DNA of 51,233 bases. Source: CAXRGH01 sp964230195 (GTDB lineage Bacteria; Pseudomonadota; Gammaproteobacteria; Enterobacterales; Alteromonadaceae). Below the pieces are notes generated by a model, which ran no database searches, was not told where the DNA came from, and worked only from the letters and a program-made list of their open reading frames with translations. The translations under genes were made by a program, and so were the position numbers. Below are positions 43,216-51,233 of this stretch, piece by piece. The stretch is from positions 1 through 51,233 of the forward strand of contig CAXRGH010000257.1 of NCBI GenBank assembly GCA_964230195.1. The letters run 5' to 3'. Every line of letters starts with the position of its first letter. Position 1 is the first letter of the stretch.

Positions 43216-43563
43216 ATGACTGTTGTTTATGGAATAAAAAATTGTGACACTATCAAAAAGACACTGAAGTGGCTCACTGACAATACAATCGAATTTAATT
43301 TTCACGATTATCGCAAAGACGGCTTAACACCCGAATTACTTGAAACGATTGAAACTGCATTAGGTTGGGAACTACTCGTCAACAAACGCGGGACAACCTA
43401 CCGCCAATTATCAGATGAAGCCAAAGCCAACCTAGACAAGGAGAGTGCATTGCATTTCATGCTCGAGAATCCTGCCTTAATCAAACGTCCCGTGATCAAC
43501 CATAATGGTAATTGGTTGATCGGATTCAAGGCTGCTGAAATGGAGGCCTTTTATCGTGTCTGA
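43216..43563 (+). CDS. yffB: ArsC-family reductase YffB (Spx/ArsC-like)
   Basis: Small thioredoxin-fold protein of the ArsC/Spx family, 115 residues; possibly a glutathione-dependent thiol reductase, physiological substrate unknown. The N-terminal VYGIKNCDTIKKTLKWL holds the single active-site Cys, and RGTTYRQL and IKRPVI are family motifs. The position directly upstream of dapE, with an eight-base overlap, is the conserved yffB-dapE arrangement of enterics and Vibrio. AAGG lies seven bases before the ATG. Confidence 0.93.
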   Translation: MTVVYGIKNCDTIKKTLKWLTDNTIEFNFHDYRKDGLTPELLETIETALGWELLVNKRGTTYRQLSDEAKANLDKESALHFMLENPALIKRPVINHNGNWLIGFKAAEMEAFYRV

Positions 43564-44683
43564 TGTTGTTGAATTAACCAAAGCACTCATTAATCGTCCC
43601 TCAGTGACTCCCCTAGATGAAGGCTGCCAGGAACTGATGGCGAGTTATCTGACTCCGCTGGGATTCACGATTGAAACTATGGTGTTTGAGGACACCACCA
43701 ACATGTGGGCACGTAAGGGCACAGAACACCCTGTTTTTTGTTTTGCAGGTCACACTGACGTTGTCCCTGCGGGAAATGAAGCCCATTGGGATACGCCACC
43801 GTTTAAAGCAACTGAAGTCGGAGATATGTTGCATGGCCGTGGCGCTGCTGATATGAAAGGTAGCTTAGCTGCGATGGTCATTGCCACCGAGCAGTTTGTT
43901 CAAAAGCATCCAAACCACAAAGGTTCTATCGCCTTCTTAATCACCAGTGATGAGGAAGGTCCGTTTATTAACGGAACGACTCGTGTGGTAGATACCCTTG
44001 AAGCGCGAAATGAAAAAATTGATTGGTGTTTGGTGGGTGAGCCGTCGAGCACTAGCTCTGTAGGAGATATTATCAAAAATGGGCGACGCGGATCGCTTAC
44101 CGGCGACCTTGTTGTGAAAGGAGTGCAAGGGCATGTTGCTTACCCTCATCTTGCTAAGAACCCTATTCACGCTGTTGCTCCAGCGCTGTTAGAGCTAACC
44201 CAAACAAAGTGGGATCAAGGTAACGAATACTTCCCACCAACGACCTTTCAAATATCGAATATCAATGGCGGAACCGGTGCCGGTAATGTGATACCAGGAG
44301 AATTAAAACTTTGCTTTAATTTCCGTTATTCAACAGAAGTGACTGATCAAGCATTGATTGAGCATGTAACTCAAGTATTGGCAAAGCATAATGTTGACTA
44401 TGACATCAAATGGACATTCAACGGCAAGCCCTTTTTGACAGAAGTCGGCCCGCTGGTGAATGCCACCGTTAATGCCATCAAACAACACACAGATGCGGCT
44501 GCTGAACTGTCTACCTCTGGAGGCACATCCGACGGCAGATTTATTGCGCCGACTGGTGCTCAAGTCATTGAACTTGGCCCCGTCAACGCGACCATTCACA
44601 AGGTTAATGAATGCGTTAATATGCGTGATTTGGAGTTATTGGCAGCAATCTATGAATCTATGCTAGAGAATTTGATGTTATGA
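43556..44683 (+). CDS. dapE: Succinyl-diaminopimelate desuccinylase
   Basis: Zinc-dependent M20 amidohydrolase that releases L,L-diaminopimelate from its N-succinyl form, for lysine and peptidoglycan synthesis. The 375 residues match E. coli DapE (375). Metal and catalytic motifs are present: FAGHTDVVPAG, GRGAADMKGS, ITSDEEGPF, WCLVGEPSS and the C-terminal LGPVNATIHKVNE. The start is GTG, overlapping the yffB end, with GGAGG nine bases upstream. The stop overlaps the next gene by four bases. Confidence 0.97.
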   Translation: MSDVVELTKALINRPSVTPLDEGCQELMASYLTPLGFTIETMVFEDTTNMWARKGTEHPVFCFAGHTDVVPAGNEAHWDTPPFKATEVGDMLHGRGAADMKGSLAAMVIATEQFVQKHPNHKGSIAFLITSDEEGPFINGTTRVVDTLEARNEKIDWCLVGEPSSTSSVGDIIKNGRRGSLTGDLVVKGVQGHVAYPHLAKNPIHAVAPALLELTQTKWDQGNEYFPPTTFQISNINGGTGAGNVIPGELKLCFNFRYSTEVTDQALIEHVTQVLAKHNVDYDIKWTFNGKPFLTEVGPLVNATVNAIKQHTDAAAELSTSGGTSDGRFIAPTGAQVIELGPVNATIHKVNECVNMRDLELLAAIYESMLENLML

Positions 44684-45354
44684 CGCCAAAGCAATACTTA
44701 GGTCTTGATGACAGTGCGCTTGTGGTGGTTGATGAAAACCAACCAACACACAAACTGACACCAGCATGCGCACGAGCATTTGTAAAAATGCAGCTCGCGG
44801 CAAGAGACGACGGAGTAGATTTAAGTATTGCGAGCAGTTATCGAAGCATTCACCGTCAAGTCACGTTATGGAATGAAAAATGGTCAGGTAAAAGGCCAGT
44901 CTATTCAAAAATAGGGCAACCTGTTGCAATTAATGAACTCAATGACGACGATAAAATTGATGCCATTCTCACCTGGTCCGCGCTTCCGGGTACCAGTAGA
45001 CATCATTGGGGTACGGATCTCGATGTCTATGACAAGGCAAGCTGCGAAGCCTCAAACCATGTACTTGAGTTAGTGCCAGAAGAGTACTGTGAAGGAGGTC
45101 CTTGCCATGCACTTAGTCAGTGGCTGCTCGCGAATGCTCAACATTTTGGATTTGTATTTCCCTATACTGATGCACAAGACGCATACGCTCCTGAACCGTG
45201 GCATATCAGTTTTGAGAAGGAAGCAACCGCGATAGTGACAGAATTTGACCACAGTCACCTTTCAGAAACCCTGCTAACACTTGGGTTACAAGGAATTCAA
45301 TCAGTTACCCCAAGAATATCTCAGCTGGTCAAAAAATACGTTAAGTTTGAATAG
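44680..45354 (+). CDS. M15 family metallopeptidase (VanY-type D-alanyl-D-alanine carboxypeptidase)
   Basis: Probable zinc D,D-carboxypeptidase or related peptidase acting on cell-wall peptides. The 224-residue protein has the M15 zinc motif SRHHWGTDLDVYD (His108, Asp115) and the C-terminal EPWH motif (catalytic Glu172, zinc His175). No signal peptide is visible, so it may act in the cytoplasm, for instance in peptide recycling, or be exported by another route. It overlaps dapE by four bases (ATGA); linkage to a peptidoglycan-precursor gene fits a wall-related role. Confidence 0.88.
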   Translation: MTPKQYLGLDDSALVVVDENQPTHKLTPACARAFVKMQLAARDDGVDLSIASSYRSIHRQVTLWNEKWSGKRPVYSKIGQPVAINELNDDDKIDAILTWSALPGTSRHHWGTDLDVYDKASCEASNHVLELVPEEYCEGGPCHALSQWLLANAQHFGFVFPYTDAQDAYAPEPWHISFEKEATAIVTEFDHSHLSETLLTLGLQGIQSVTPRISQLVKKYVKFE

Positions 45355-45366
45355 AGGATTAGTATC

Positions 45367-45537
45367 ATGAGCACCGGATTGGTTATTGGAGTTATCAGTT
45401 TTGTACTCCTAGTTATTGTAGGTAATATTTTGTTGCTCAAAAGCAACACACACTTTGAGTCATCTCTGACTAAAAATAAGCAACAAGACGCGGATTCACG
45501 AGATAACACTCACTCCCATGATAACAGCGCGTCTTAA
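45367..45537 (+). CDS. Small membrane protein, DUF2897-like
   Basis: A 56-residue protein. Residues about 3-25 form one hydrophobic helix (LVIGVISFVLLVIVGNILLL) with almost no periplasmic N-terminus. The rest is hydrophilic and rich in Lys, Asp, Asn and Ser. Size, layout and the VIVGNILLLK-type motif fit the DUF2897 family of Vibrio and Shewanella; function is unknown. GAGGA precedes the ATG and the gene lies 12 bases after the M15 peptidase, so it is probably co-transcribed. Its stop codon directly abuts the stop of the convergent lipoprotein gene. Confidence 0.75.
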   Translation: MSTGLVIGVISFVLLVIVGNILLLKSNTHFESSLTKNKQQDADSRDNTHSHDNSAS

Positions 45538-45975
45538 TCAATATGGACTGCCCGAGTAATCCAACTGCATTTCCACTTGTTTGACTTCTGGTAAGGTCAT
45601 GATTTCACGATAAAGCTGATAAATATCTGCTTCTTCATCCCTGGCACTGACGATAAAGCGGTGACTACTCACTGGATGAATAGTAGTGTCCATTGGCCAT
45701 TTGGGTGTAATCCCTGAGTGATAAATATTCACCTGCAATTGACCAGTCACTCTTGCGGTTTCATAACGAGCAACATCAATAATTGAATCACCTTTCACAA
45801 GGTGACCGGCAGATATGAGAAACACCTGTTGGTTAATCAATCGCCGGGTCAATTGTCGGTCATTTTCTGTTGCATCATCCCCAATAGCACCCATCTCCTT
45901 AGCACCATAAAAATTACCGAAACAACTCGTCAAACTCAAAGTAAGAGAAATAATTACCAATATTTTCAAAAACAT
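45538..45975 (-). CDS. Uncharacterised lipoprotein
   Basis: I do not recognise the family of this 145-residue protein. The N-terminus is a clear lipoprotein signal with lipobox LTSC (Cys18), so the mature protein is membrane-anchored in the cell envelope. The mature part is mixed alpha/beta: a helical region (about 30-65), a beta-rich middle (GQLQVNIYHSG) and a C-terminal segment ending VKQVEMQLDYSGSPY. No catalytic motif is evident. It is convergent with the DUF2897-like gene, with no base between the stops, and divergent from the M36 protease. Confidence 0.75.
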   Translation of the reverse strand: MFLKILVIISLTLSLTSCFGNFYGAKEMGAIGDDATENDRQLTRRLINQQVFLISAGHLVKGDSIIDVARYETARVTGQLQVNIYHSGITPKWPMDTTIHPVSSHRFIVSARDEEADIYQLYREIMTLPEVKQVEMQLDYSGSPY

Positions 45976-46178
45976 ACAGTTTTACCCTCGCGTACTCTGT
46001 GTCTATAATACAAGCAGAGGTTGTAATGTTTCGCAAGATGACGCTCCACTATATTTTCTGATACTTTAAGTACCAGTAATCGTATTTGGATATATACTCA
46101 AAACAACGTCAGTTGAAAGACTACAACTCCACCCTTCGTTGTCAGCGCTCGGCTCCGATATATTTAAAAGGTTATACA

Positions 46179-49100
46179 ATGCTCATTCGTTATTTTACTC
46201 GATTTGTCATATCAACATTCGTTGTCACATATACCCTGTCTGCTCAATCCCATGATGCTGAACAGCCATTTGAATCCGAATATCTGACTGGCACTCAAAC
46301 CGCTAAAACTCACTTTCAATGGCATCCAAAAGAGCAACAATGGAATGCTCGCGGAGCACGTTTTGTAACGAGCCCGTCCATCATGGCTAACTATCACGTA
46401 CAGAAACTCATTGGTGGCGTACAAAGCCCGCTGAGCCGAACAGCCAGTGCATCATTGACAGGCAATCAAACGCGTCTCAAACAGTTGAGTACCCAAAAAA
46501 ATGGTTCCATCATCGCAAGTTATCAACAACGTTATCAAAATACAGTGATTATCAACCGACCCTATCGAATTTTGATGGACAAAGATTATCGGCTAGTGGC
46601 ATCTTCTGGTATTGCTGCGAGCCCGTTTTCAGGTAAGCGCATCTCAGATACTGCAGTGCTTGAGCGTGAAGCGCTCAAAGTTGCGTTCCATGAGATTACA
46701 AACACAAGGGATCTGACACTCGATGCCATTGAGTATGGTGTAGTCTCAGCAACCAGCGCAAATCCCCATTGGCAACTCAATCAATCTCCGCGTTTGAAAT
46801 CAGTATTTTACGATACGGGTAAGGTGTTAATTCCTGCCGTTCATATTGAGCTTGATGTCAATAATACCGACAAGACAGAGCGGCATTACGAGCGATTTAT
46901 TATTTCATTAGACAAATTCAAAGTCTTGCATCGCAATTCTGTTGCGGCTCACTCAACACCATACCGCTACCGTGTCTATGCTGAAACTGATGGTAGCCCA
47001 ATGCAAGGCCCCCACGGTGAAGTATTGCCCATGCTCACCCAACCTTTTTCTGAATATGCATACCTTGCATCGCTTCCTGTGATTGCTGCTCCATTACTAG
47101 AAATCGCGCACCTTCAGACGCTCAGTACAGAAGATCCATGGCTACCCAGTGATGCTACGACAACGTCTGGCAATAATGTATTTGCCTACGCCGAACTCAA
47201 TGGCAACTACGAATTTGATGACACCGATATCATTGCTAATACCACCTCTGATTTTACCTTTGATTACGCAATACAGTCCTATGATTCCCCCTATTCTGAT
47301 GAAGCGACCAAAGCCGGTATCGTTAATTTGTTCTATCTGGTGAATTATCTTCATGATTATTTTTACGATTATGGATTTGACGAAGCCGCCGGTAATGCCC
47401 AACAGGATAATTATGGCCGCGTACCACTAGATATGACATTGGATTCCGACGGTGACCCAACTAACAACGACCCCATTATTGCCAAGAGTCAAGAAGCCTC
47501 AGCAGTGAATAACGCGTCTATGTACACCCCATCTGACGGCAACTCGCCTGAGATGAATATGCACCTATACAGTTTGAGCATTGCTGCAGTGACTTCACAC
47601 CCTAGCATTGGGCAACTTTTTTATGTATTACCTGCCACTTTTGGGTTGCTCCAATATGCTGATGTTGCTGGTGAAGTCGTACGATTTGAAACTACCAATT
47701 CCCCCACAAACAACGAAGCTTGTAGCACCGATAATCAAGCCACTAACCTCAGTGGAAAAATTATTATCATTAATCGCGGCGATTGCTTCTTCACTGAAAA
47801 AGTGAAATTTGCTCAAGAAGCTGGCGCAATCGCAGTTGTTATGGCAAACAATGACACAACAGTTGACGAGCCCTCCCCCATGGGAGGTGAAGATGCTTCA
47901 ATAACCATTCCAAGCGTTGGTATCACCTACACCGATGGTCAAGCCATCTACGCACTCATTGATGCAGGTGAAACCGTCACTATGTCCCTTAGTTCAGGAG
48001 CGAGAGATAGTGCTTTTGACAACGGTATTGTTGCCCATGAATGGGGACACTATGTGACTAATCGAATTATAGGCGACGGTTCTGGGCTAACGACTTTCCA
48101 ATCACAAGCATTAGGTGAAGGGTGGAGTGATTTTCATTCGTTATTACTTCTCGCAGATGAAGAGGACATTGAGATAGCAGGCAATGATCAGTATCAGGTT
48201 GGATATACGGTAGGAACCTACGTTGAACCCCTATACAGCGGTATCCGAAGAGTTCGCTACAGTAGTGACATGTCCGTTAATCCATTGAGTTTCCGACACA
48301 TTACCAGTGGCGCTGGGGGTGATATCGGCATTTATGAAACCAATAATGCCTCTCCTCACGATGCCGGTGAAGTTTGGGCCAGTGTCCTGTGGGATAGTTA
48401 TGTCAACCTGATTAATGCCCACGGTTTTGTAGATGCAAAAGACAGGATGTCGGGCTATTTAATTAACAGTTACAAACTTACCCCGTTGAATCCGACCTAC
48501 ACAGAGGCGAGAGATGCGCTGTTGGCTGCAATGTATGCTGATGATGAGTCTGACTACGAACTAACACTCGCCGCTTTTGCTCGAAGAGGCATGGGATTAG
48601 GCGCTGTATCACCGCCAAAAACCAGCTTAACACTCGAAGGCGTGGTTGAATCAGATAAAGTTCAACTCAAATCAGCTGAGGTGGTGGAATATCACATCAC
48701 CCATGATATTGCCGACGGTCCTTACGACAACTGTGACAATGACGGCATACTGGATGTGAATGAATCATCCACTCTGGTTCTAGAAGTTAAAAATATCGGC
48801 AATCAGCCGTTGACAGATCTTAAAGCTAAACTCTCCGTTGTTAGTGATCACCAAGTCATATTTGAAAATCAAGGGACTATAACGATCCCTTCAATACCAC
48901 AGTTCGGCGCAGTGACATCAACCCCACTTCGATTCAGTTTAATCTCTGGTGAAGTTGCTTCTGCGCTGGAGCTTTCAGTTGAATTTGAACATGCCGACAG
49001 CAACGTCGTATTACCTGAGTCTTTTAATATCAGTTTTACAGTGAACGTTGATATGCTGTTAAACGGAAACACAGCAACTAAACAGACCGACACACTAGAG

Positions 49101-50678
49101 GATCTAACTGCACTTTACAATTGGCAACAAAACGTTCTTGATAACGTTGGCGACACTGAAGATTTTCAACAACTCGTCCCGCCAAGTGAAACTCAACTCG
49201 CACTTGGTGAAGATCTTGGCAATCAAGTGATGTTCATACCAAATACGGATTTCAAAGCAGATGTTGCAGTTGAAGGTCAGCCCTTCACCGTTGCCAATGA
49301 CAGCGAATTGACACTCTCTTTTTGGCATGCCTACGATATTGAAGATGAATGGGATGGTGGTGTTGTCGAAATTCGGATTGACGATGGCGATTGGCAAGAC
49401 GTAACAGATGCAGGCGGTATATTTCTCGTTGGCTACGACAAAGCAATCACTGAAAATCCCGCTCAGCCACTGGAGAAGCGACAAGCTTATACAGGGCGTA
49501 AGCAGTTAGGTATGTTAGAGGCAATTAACTTTGGTTCAACCTTAGCCGGTAAAACAGTACAGTTTCGATTTAGACTGTCCAGCGACGAGTACTATGCAGA
49601 AGACGGTTGGTGGATAGATAATATTACCATTGATGGAACAACTGAAGCGGTCTTCTTCACAATAGCTGACGGTCAAAGCAACGCTTGTGAAGGGCAAGTT
49701 CCAACACTGACGATCAATGAGTCAGATATCACTGTTAGTTCAGGCGATACCGTAAACCTGACAACGACTCGTATCAATGCGGACGCGAGTACCATCACTT
49801 GGCAGCAAACAGCAGGCAGTATTCCAGCCATCATTGAGGCCTCTGAGGGTAACGCCGATATTACCGTGCCGTCCGTCGAAACCAGTGAAACATTCAGTTT
49901 CACTGCAACCATACTGGTTAATGGTGAGACTATCCAAGACACTATCAACATCACTGTGCTTCCTGCTTTCTCGGTCTTGATCAGTGGTAATGTTGTTATG
50001 AATGAAGCAACATCAATGACACTCACAGCTAATGCCACGGGCGCGATAACTCAATATGAGTGGACGCAAGTATCTGGGGTGACTGCAACCTTGGCTGATA
50101 CGACTTCATCATCACTGACGCTGACAGCACCCGATGTGACACAATCAGAAGTCATTACTCTGCAGGTAACGGTAACCAGTGGAGACATCACAAAATCAGA
50201 CAGCCATATCATCACAATTGAGAATAGTGCACCACTCACGTTGTCCTCAATATCGGATGTCACCATGGATGAGTCGAGTAATAGTTCAGTAACCGCTGAG
50301 CTACTTGGTGACAGTACAATGGATCCGGCAACCCTCGTGTGGAGTTCTAGCTCGGACATTCTATCTATCTCAGGCTCAGAAACAGCAACAATTACCGCTA
50401 GTGAAGTTAATTCAGATACATCCATTACGGTGACGGTAACCGCAAACAATACTCATGAAACTACACAACAAACGTTCACCGTGGTTGTGAGTAATACCTC
50501 AAACAACAATACCGGCAACAACAATGATTCAAATAACAATGATTCAAACAACAATGATTCAAACAACAATAATAGCAGCGGCGGAGGTGGTTCCTTTGCA
50601 CTGAGTCTATTATTACCCTTAATATGGGCATCACGACACAGACGGAAATGCTTAAAAGCTATACAAACAAAACGTTGA
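46179..50678 (+). CDS. Secreted M36 (fungalysin-type) metalloprotease with PA, Ig-like and GlyGly-CTERM domains
   Basis: Large extracellular zinc protease, 1499 residues. A Sec signal (about 1-22) is followed by an FTP/propeptide region to about 280 and the M36 catalytic domain. A PA domain (about 480-595, with GKIIIINRGDCFF) is inserted before the zinc motif HEWGH (His620-His624); the third ligand is Glu647 in EGWSD. Then come a beta-sandwich region ending WWIDNITIDG, three Ig/PKD-like repeats and an Asn-rich linker. The C-terminal GGGGS, hydrophobic helix and RHRRK tail is a GlyGly-CTERM signal, usually cut by rhombosortase after type II secretion. The ATG at 46179 gives the signal peptide. 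Confidence 0.92.
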   Translation: MLIRYFTRFVISTFVVTYTLSAQSHDAEQPFESEYLTGTQTAKTHFQWHPKEQQWNARGARFVTSPSIMANYHVQKLIGGVQSPLSRTASASLTGNQTRLKQLSTQKNGSIIASYQQRYQNTVIINRPYRILMDKDYRLVASSGIAASPFSGKRISDTAVLEREALKVAFHEITNTRDLTLDAIEYGVVSATSANPHWQLNQSPRLKSVFYDTGKVLIPAVHIELDVNNTDKTERHYERFIISLDKFKVLHRNSVAAHSTPYRYRVYAETDGSPMQGPHGEVLPMLTQPFSEYAYLASLPVIAAPLLEIAHLQTLSTEDPWLPSDATTTSGNNVFAYAELNGNYEFDDTDIIANTTSDFTFDYAIQSYDSPYSDEATKAGIVNLFYLVNYLHDYFYDYGFDEAAGNAQQDNYGRVPLDMTLDSDGDPTNNDPIIAKSQEASAVNNASMYTPSDGNSPEMNMHLYSLSIAAVTSHPSIGQLFYVLPATFGLLQYADVAGEVVRFETTNSPTNNEACSTDNQATNLSGKIIIINRGDCFFTEKVKFAQEAGAIAVVMANNDTTVDEPSPMGGEDASITIPSVGITYTDGQAIYALIDAGETVTMSLSSGARDSAFDNGIVAHEWGHYVTNRIIGDGSGLTTFQSQALGEGWSDFHSLLLLADEEDIEIAGNDQYQVGYTVGTYVEPLYSGIRRVRYSSDMSVNPLSFRHITSGAGGDIGIYETNNASPHDAGEVWASVLWDSYVNLINAHGFVDAKDRMSGYLINSYKLTPLNPTYTEARDALLAAMYADDESDYELTLAAFARRGMGLGAVSPPKTSLTLEGVVESDKVQLKSAEVVEYHITHDIADGPYDNCDNDGILDVNESSTLVLEVKNIGNQPLTDLKAKLSVVSDHQVIFENQGTITIPSIPQFGAVTSTPLRFSLISGEVASALELSVEFEHADSNVVLPESFNISFTVNVDMLLNGNTATKQTDTLEDLTALYNWQQNVLDNVGDTEDFQQLVPPSETQLALGEDLGNQVMFIPNTDFKADVAVEGQPFTVANDSELTLSFWHAYDIEDEWDGGVVEIRIDDGDWQDVTDAGGIFLVGYDKAITENPAQPLEKRQAYTGRKQLGMLEAINFGSTLAGKTVQFRFRLSSDEYYAEDGWWIDNITIDGTTEAVFFTIADGQSNACEGQVPTLTINESDITVSSGDTVNLTTTRINADASTITWQQTAGSIPAIIEASEGNADITVPSVETSETFSFTATILVNGETIQDTINITVLPAFSVLISGNVVMNEATSMTLTANATGAITQYEWTQVSGVTATLADTTSSSLTLTAPDVTQSEVITLQVTVTSGDITKSDSHIITIENSAPLTLSSISDVTMDESSNSSVTAELLGDSTMDPATLVWSSSSDILSISGSETATITASEVNSDTSITVTVTANNTHETTQQTFTVVVSNTSNNNTGNNNDSNNNDSNNNDSNNNNSSGGGGSFALSLLLPLIWASRHRRKCLKAIQTKR
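50520..50570 (+). repeat. 15-bp tandem repeat encoding an Asn/Asp/Ser linker
   Basis: Three copies of AACAATGATTCAAAY (50520-50564) and a partial fourth encode NNDSN repeats. They form the flexible linker before the GlyGly-CTERM. Copy number may vary by slippage without changing frame. Confidence 0.9.
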
Positions 50679-50726
50679 AGCGAAAATCTCCATTGGGAAA
50701 TCCAGTGAATTGTGTTACGCTTCAAC
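50674..50726. repeat. Inverted repeat spanning the protease stop codon
   Basis: GTTGAAGCG (50674-50682) and CGCTTCAAC (50718-50726) are perfect 9-bp arms with a 35-base loop. The left arm contains the protease stop. No T run follows, so it is not a classical terminator; the right arm lies in the ssrA promoter region. Confidence 0.6.
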
Positions 50727-50752
50727 CACGTTGGGTTATTCCTTCCTTATCT

Positions 50753-51111
50753 GGGGCAGATTAGGATTCGACGGGATACACGAAACCCAAGGTGCATGTC
50801 GAGGAGCGGTTGGCCTCGTAAAAAGCCGCATTTAAATAGTCGCAAACGACGAAAACTACGCTCTAGCCGCTTAATAACCGGTTTTAGAGCCTTTCCACTC
50901 AGGTCTTGCCTGCTGGCAGAGGTTCGGAAAGTTATACTCGCAGGATCGCGCGGCGGCTTCGTCCGTAGCTTAAGCGCTAAATTTAATCGGACTCGCCTTG
51001 AGAAATCCTGTTTACCGGAGTTTGAAAAGGTTAACTAAAGGGTAAACTAAACATGTAGGACCGAGGATGTAGGTATTACGGACGCGGGTTCAAATCCCGC
51101 CTGCTCCACCA
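50753..51111 (+). ncRNA. ssrA: Transfer-messenger RNA
   Basis: tmRNA rescues stalled ribosomes and tags incomplete proteins for proteolysis with SmpB. The 5' end GGGGCAGATTAGGATTCGACG and the 3' end, a T-arm GGGTTCAAATCCC followed by CTGCTCC and ACCA, form the tRNA-like half; GGGGCAG pairs with CTGCTCC with one G-U pair. The resume codon GCA at 50842 opens the tag ANDENYALAA, ended by two TAA codons (50872-50877). The encoded tag is the same as that of E. coli and Vibrio. About 359 bases long, one-piece form. Confidence 0.97.
50842..50874 (+). CDS. tmRNA proteolysis tag
   Basis: GCA AAC GAC GAA AAC TAC GCT CTA GCC GCT TAA encodes ANDENYALAA inside ssrA. With the alanine carried by tmRNA it gives AANDENYALAA, recognised by ClpXP and ClpAP through the C-terminal LAA. 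Confidence 0.95.
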   Translation, partial: ANDENYALAA

Positions 51112-51139
51112 CATTGAGGTTTCATAGAAACCGCCAAAG

Positions 51140-51180
51140 ACCCGAAAAGTGTTATACAACAACGCTTTTCGGGTTTTTTA
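51140..51180 (+). terminator. Terminator of ssrA
   Basis: ACCCGAAAAG (51140-51149) pairs with CTTTTCGGGT (51165-51174), with extra GTT/AAC pairing inside, followed by TTTTTT. It ends the tmRNA precursor about 30 bases past the mature 3' end. Confidence 0.88.
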
Positions 51181-51233
51181 TTATTTAAATGACAGTGGCG
51201 TTAATTATCATCACTTGTGCAGTGATTGTTGAA

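Noticed and set aside
50520..50570. Short direct repeats as a CRISPR-like array
   Set aside because: They are contiguous 15-bp in-frame codon repeats within the protease gene, with no spacers.
50712..51038. A 108-codon open frame overlapping ssrA
   Set aside because: It lies over the tmRNA and has highly basic, low-complexity composition; it is a shadow of the RNA gene.
51070..51111. tRNA-like T-arm and CCA end
   Set aside because: It is the 3' half of tmRNA, pairing with the 5' GGGGCAG at 50753, not a separate tRNA gene.

Overview
The window is chromosomal DNA of a marine-type gammaproteobacterium, most likely Alteromonadales or a close relative of Vibrionales. The evidence is FadR/NhaB/DsbB and TsaB/YoaA/Slp/FadD/Rnd/YcgL/YcgN neighbourhoods, a tmRNA tag reading ANDENYALAA, a DUF2897-type small membrane protein, a GlyGly-CTERM (rhombosortase-type) secreted protease, and a low-40s GC content judged by eye. 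The genus cannot be fixed from the sequence alone. Almost everything is intact core genome. I see no prophage, CRISPR array, intact insertion sequence or defence island.

Layout. (1) 142-5399: citrate synthase gltA, then grpE, dnaK and dnaJ. Two good sigma-32 heat-shock promoters sit before grpE and dnaK. (2) 5493-9083: fadR, divergent from nhaB, with a FadR-like box between them, then dsbB and a GNAT acetyltransferase. (3) 9161-19589, all minus strand: a small acidic protein, yoaA, tsaB, an unknown protein, slp, an alpha/beta hydrolase, fadD, rnd, ycgL, an MltB-type lytic transglycosylase, a fumarylacetoacetate-hydrolase-family gene and ycgN. The last six are almost gap-free. (4) 19732-27165: the complete histidine operon hisGDCBHAF(IE). 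It is preceded by a textbook attenuator with a leader peptide MLVNQSHFHHHS and mutually exclusive hairpins. (5) 27436-40352: a complete glycogen module in two converging arms. glgX-malQ is on the plus strand, and a stand-alone glycogen-binding (CBM48/early-set) protein, glgB, glgP, glgC and glgA are on the minus strand. Together they cover ADP-glucose formation, chain elongation, branching, phosphorolysis, debranching and maltodextrin disproportionation. (6) 40601-42841: a large REC-EAL-degenerate REC cyclic-di-GMP phosphodiesterase. (7) 43216-45975: yffB-dapE-M15 peptidase-DUF2897 in tight coupling, meeting an unknown lipoprotein tail to tail with no spacer. (8) 46179-50678: a 1499-residue M36 metalloprotease with PA domain, Asn-rich linker and GlyGly-CTERM anchor. 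(9) 50753-51111: ssrA (tmRNA) with its terminator.

The points most worth a second look are the stand-alone CBM48 protein heading the glycogen operon and the 8-bp inverted repeat upstream of it, the multi-domain EAL regulator beside that operon, the unexplained 592-bp gap between malQ and glgA with a possible small membrane protein, and several small unannotatable genes (107 aa, 80 aa, 145-aa lipoprotein). I found no clear wholly new system. Start codons of dnaK, fadD, rnd, ycgL, hisF, glgA, the CBM48 protein, the EAL protein and the M36 protease were set inside longer open frames, on homology and ribosome-binding sites.
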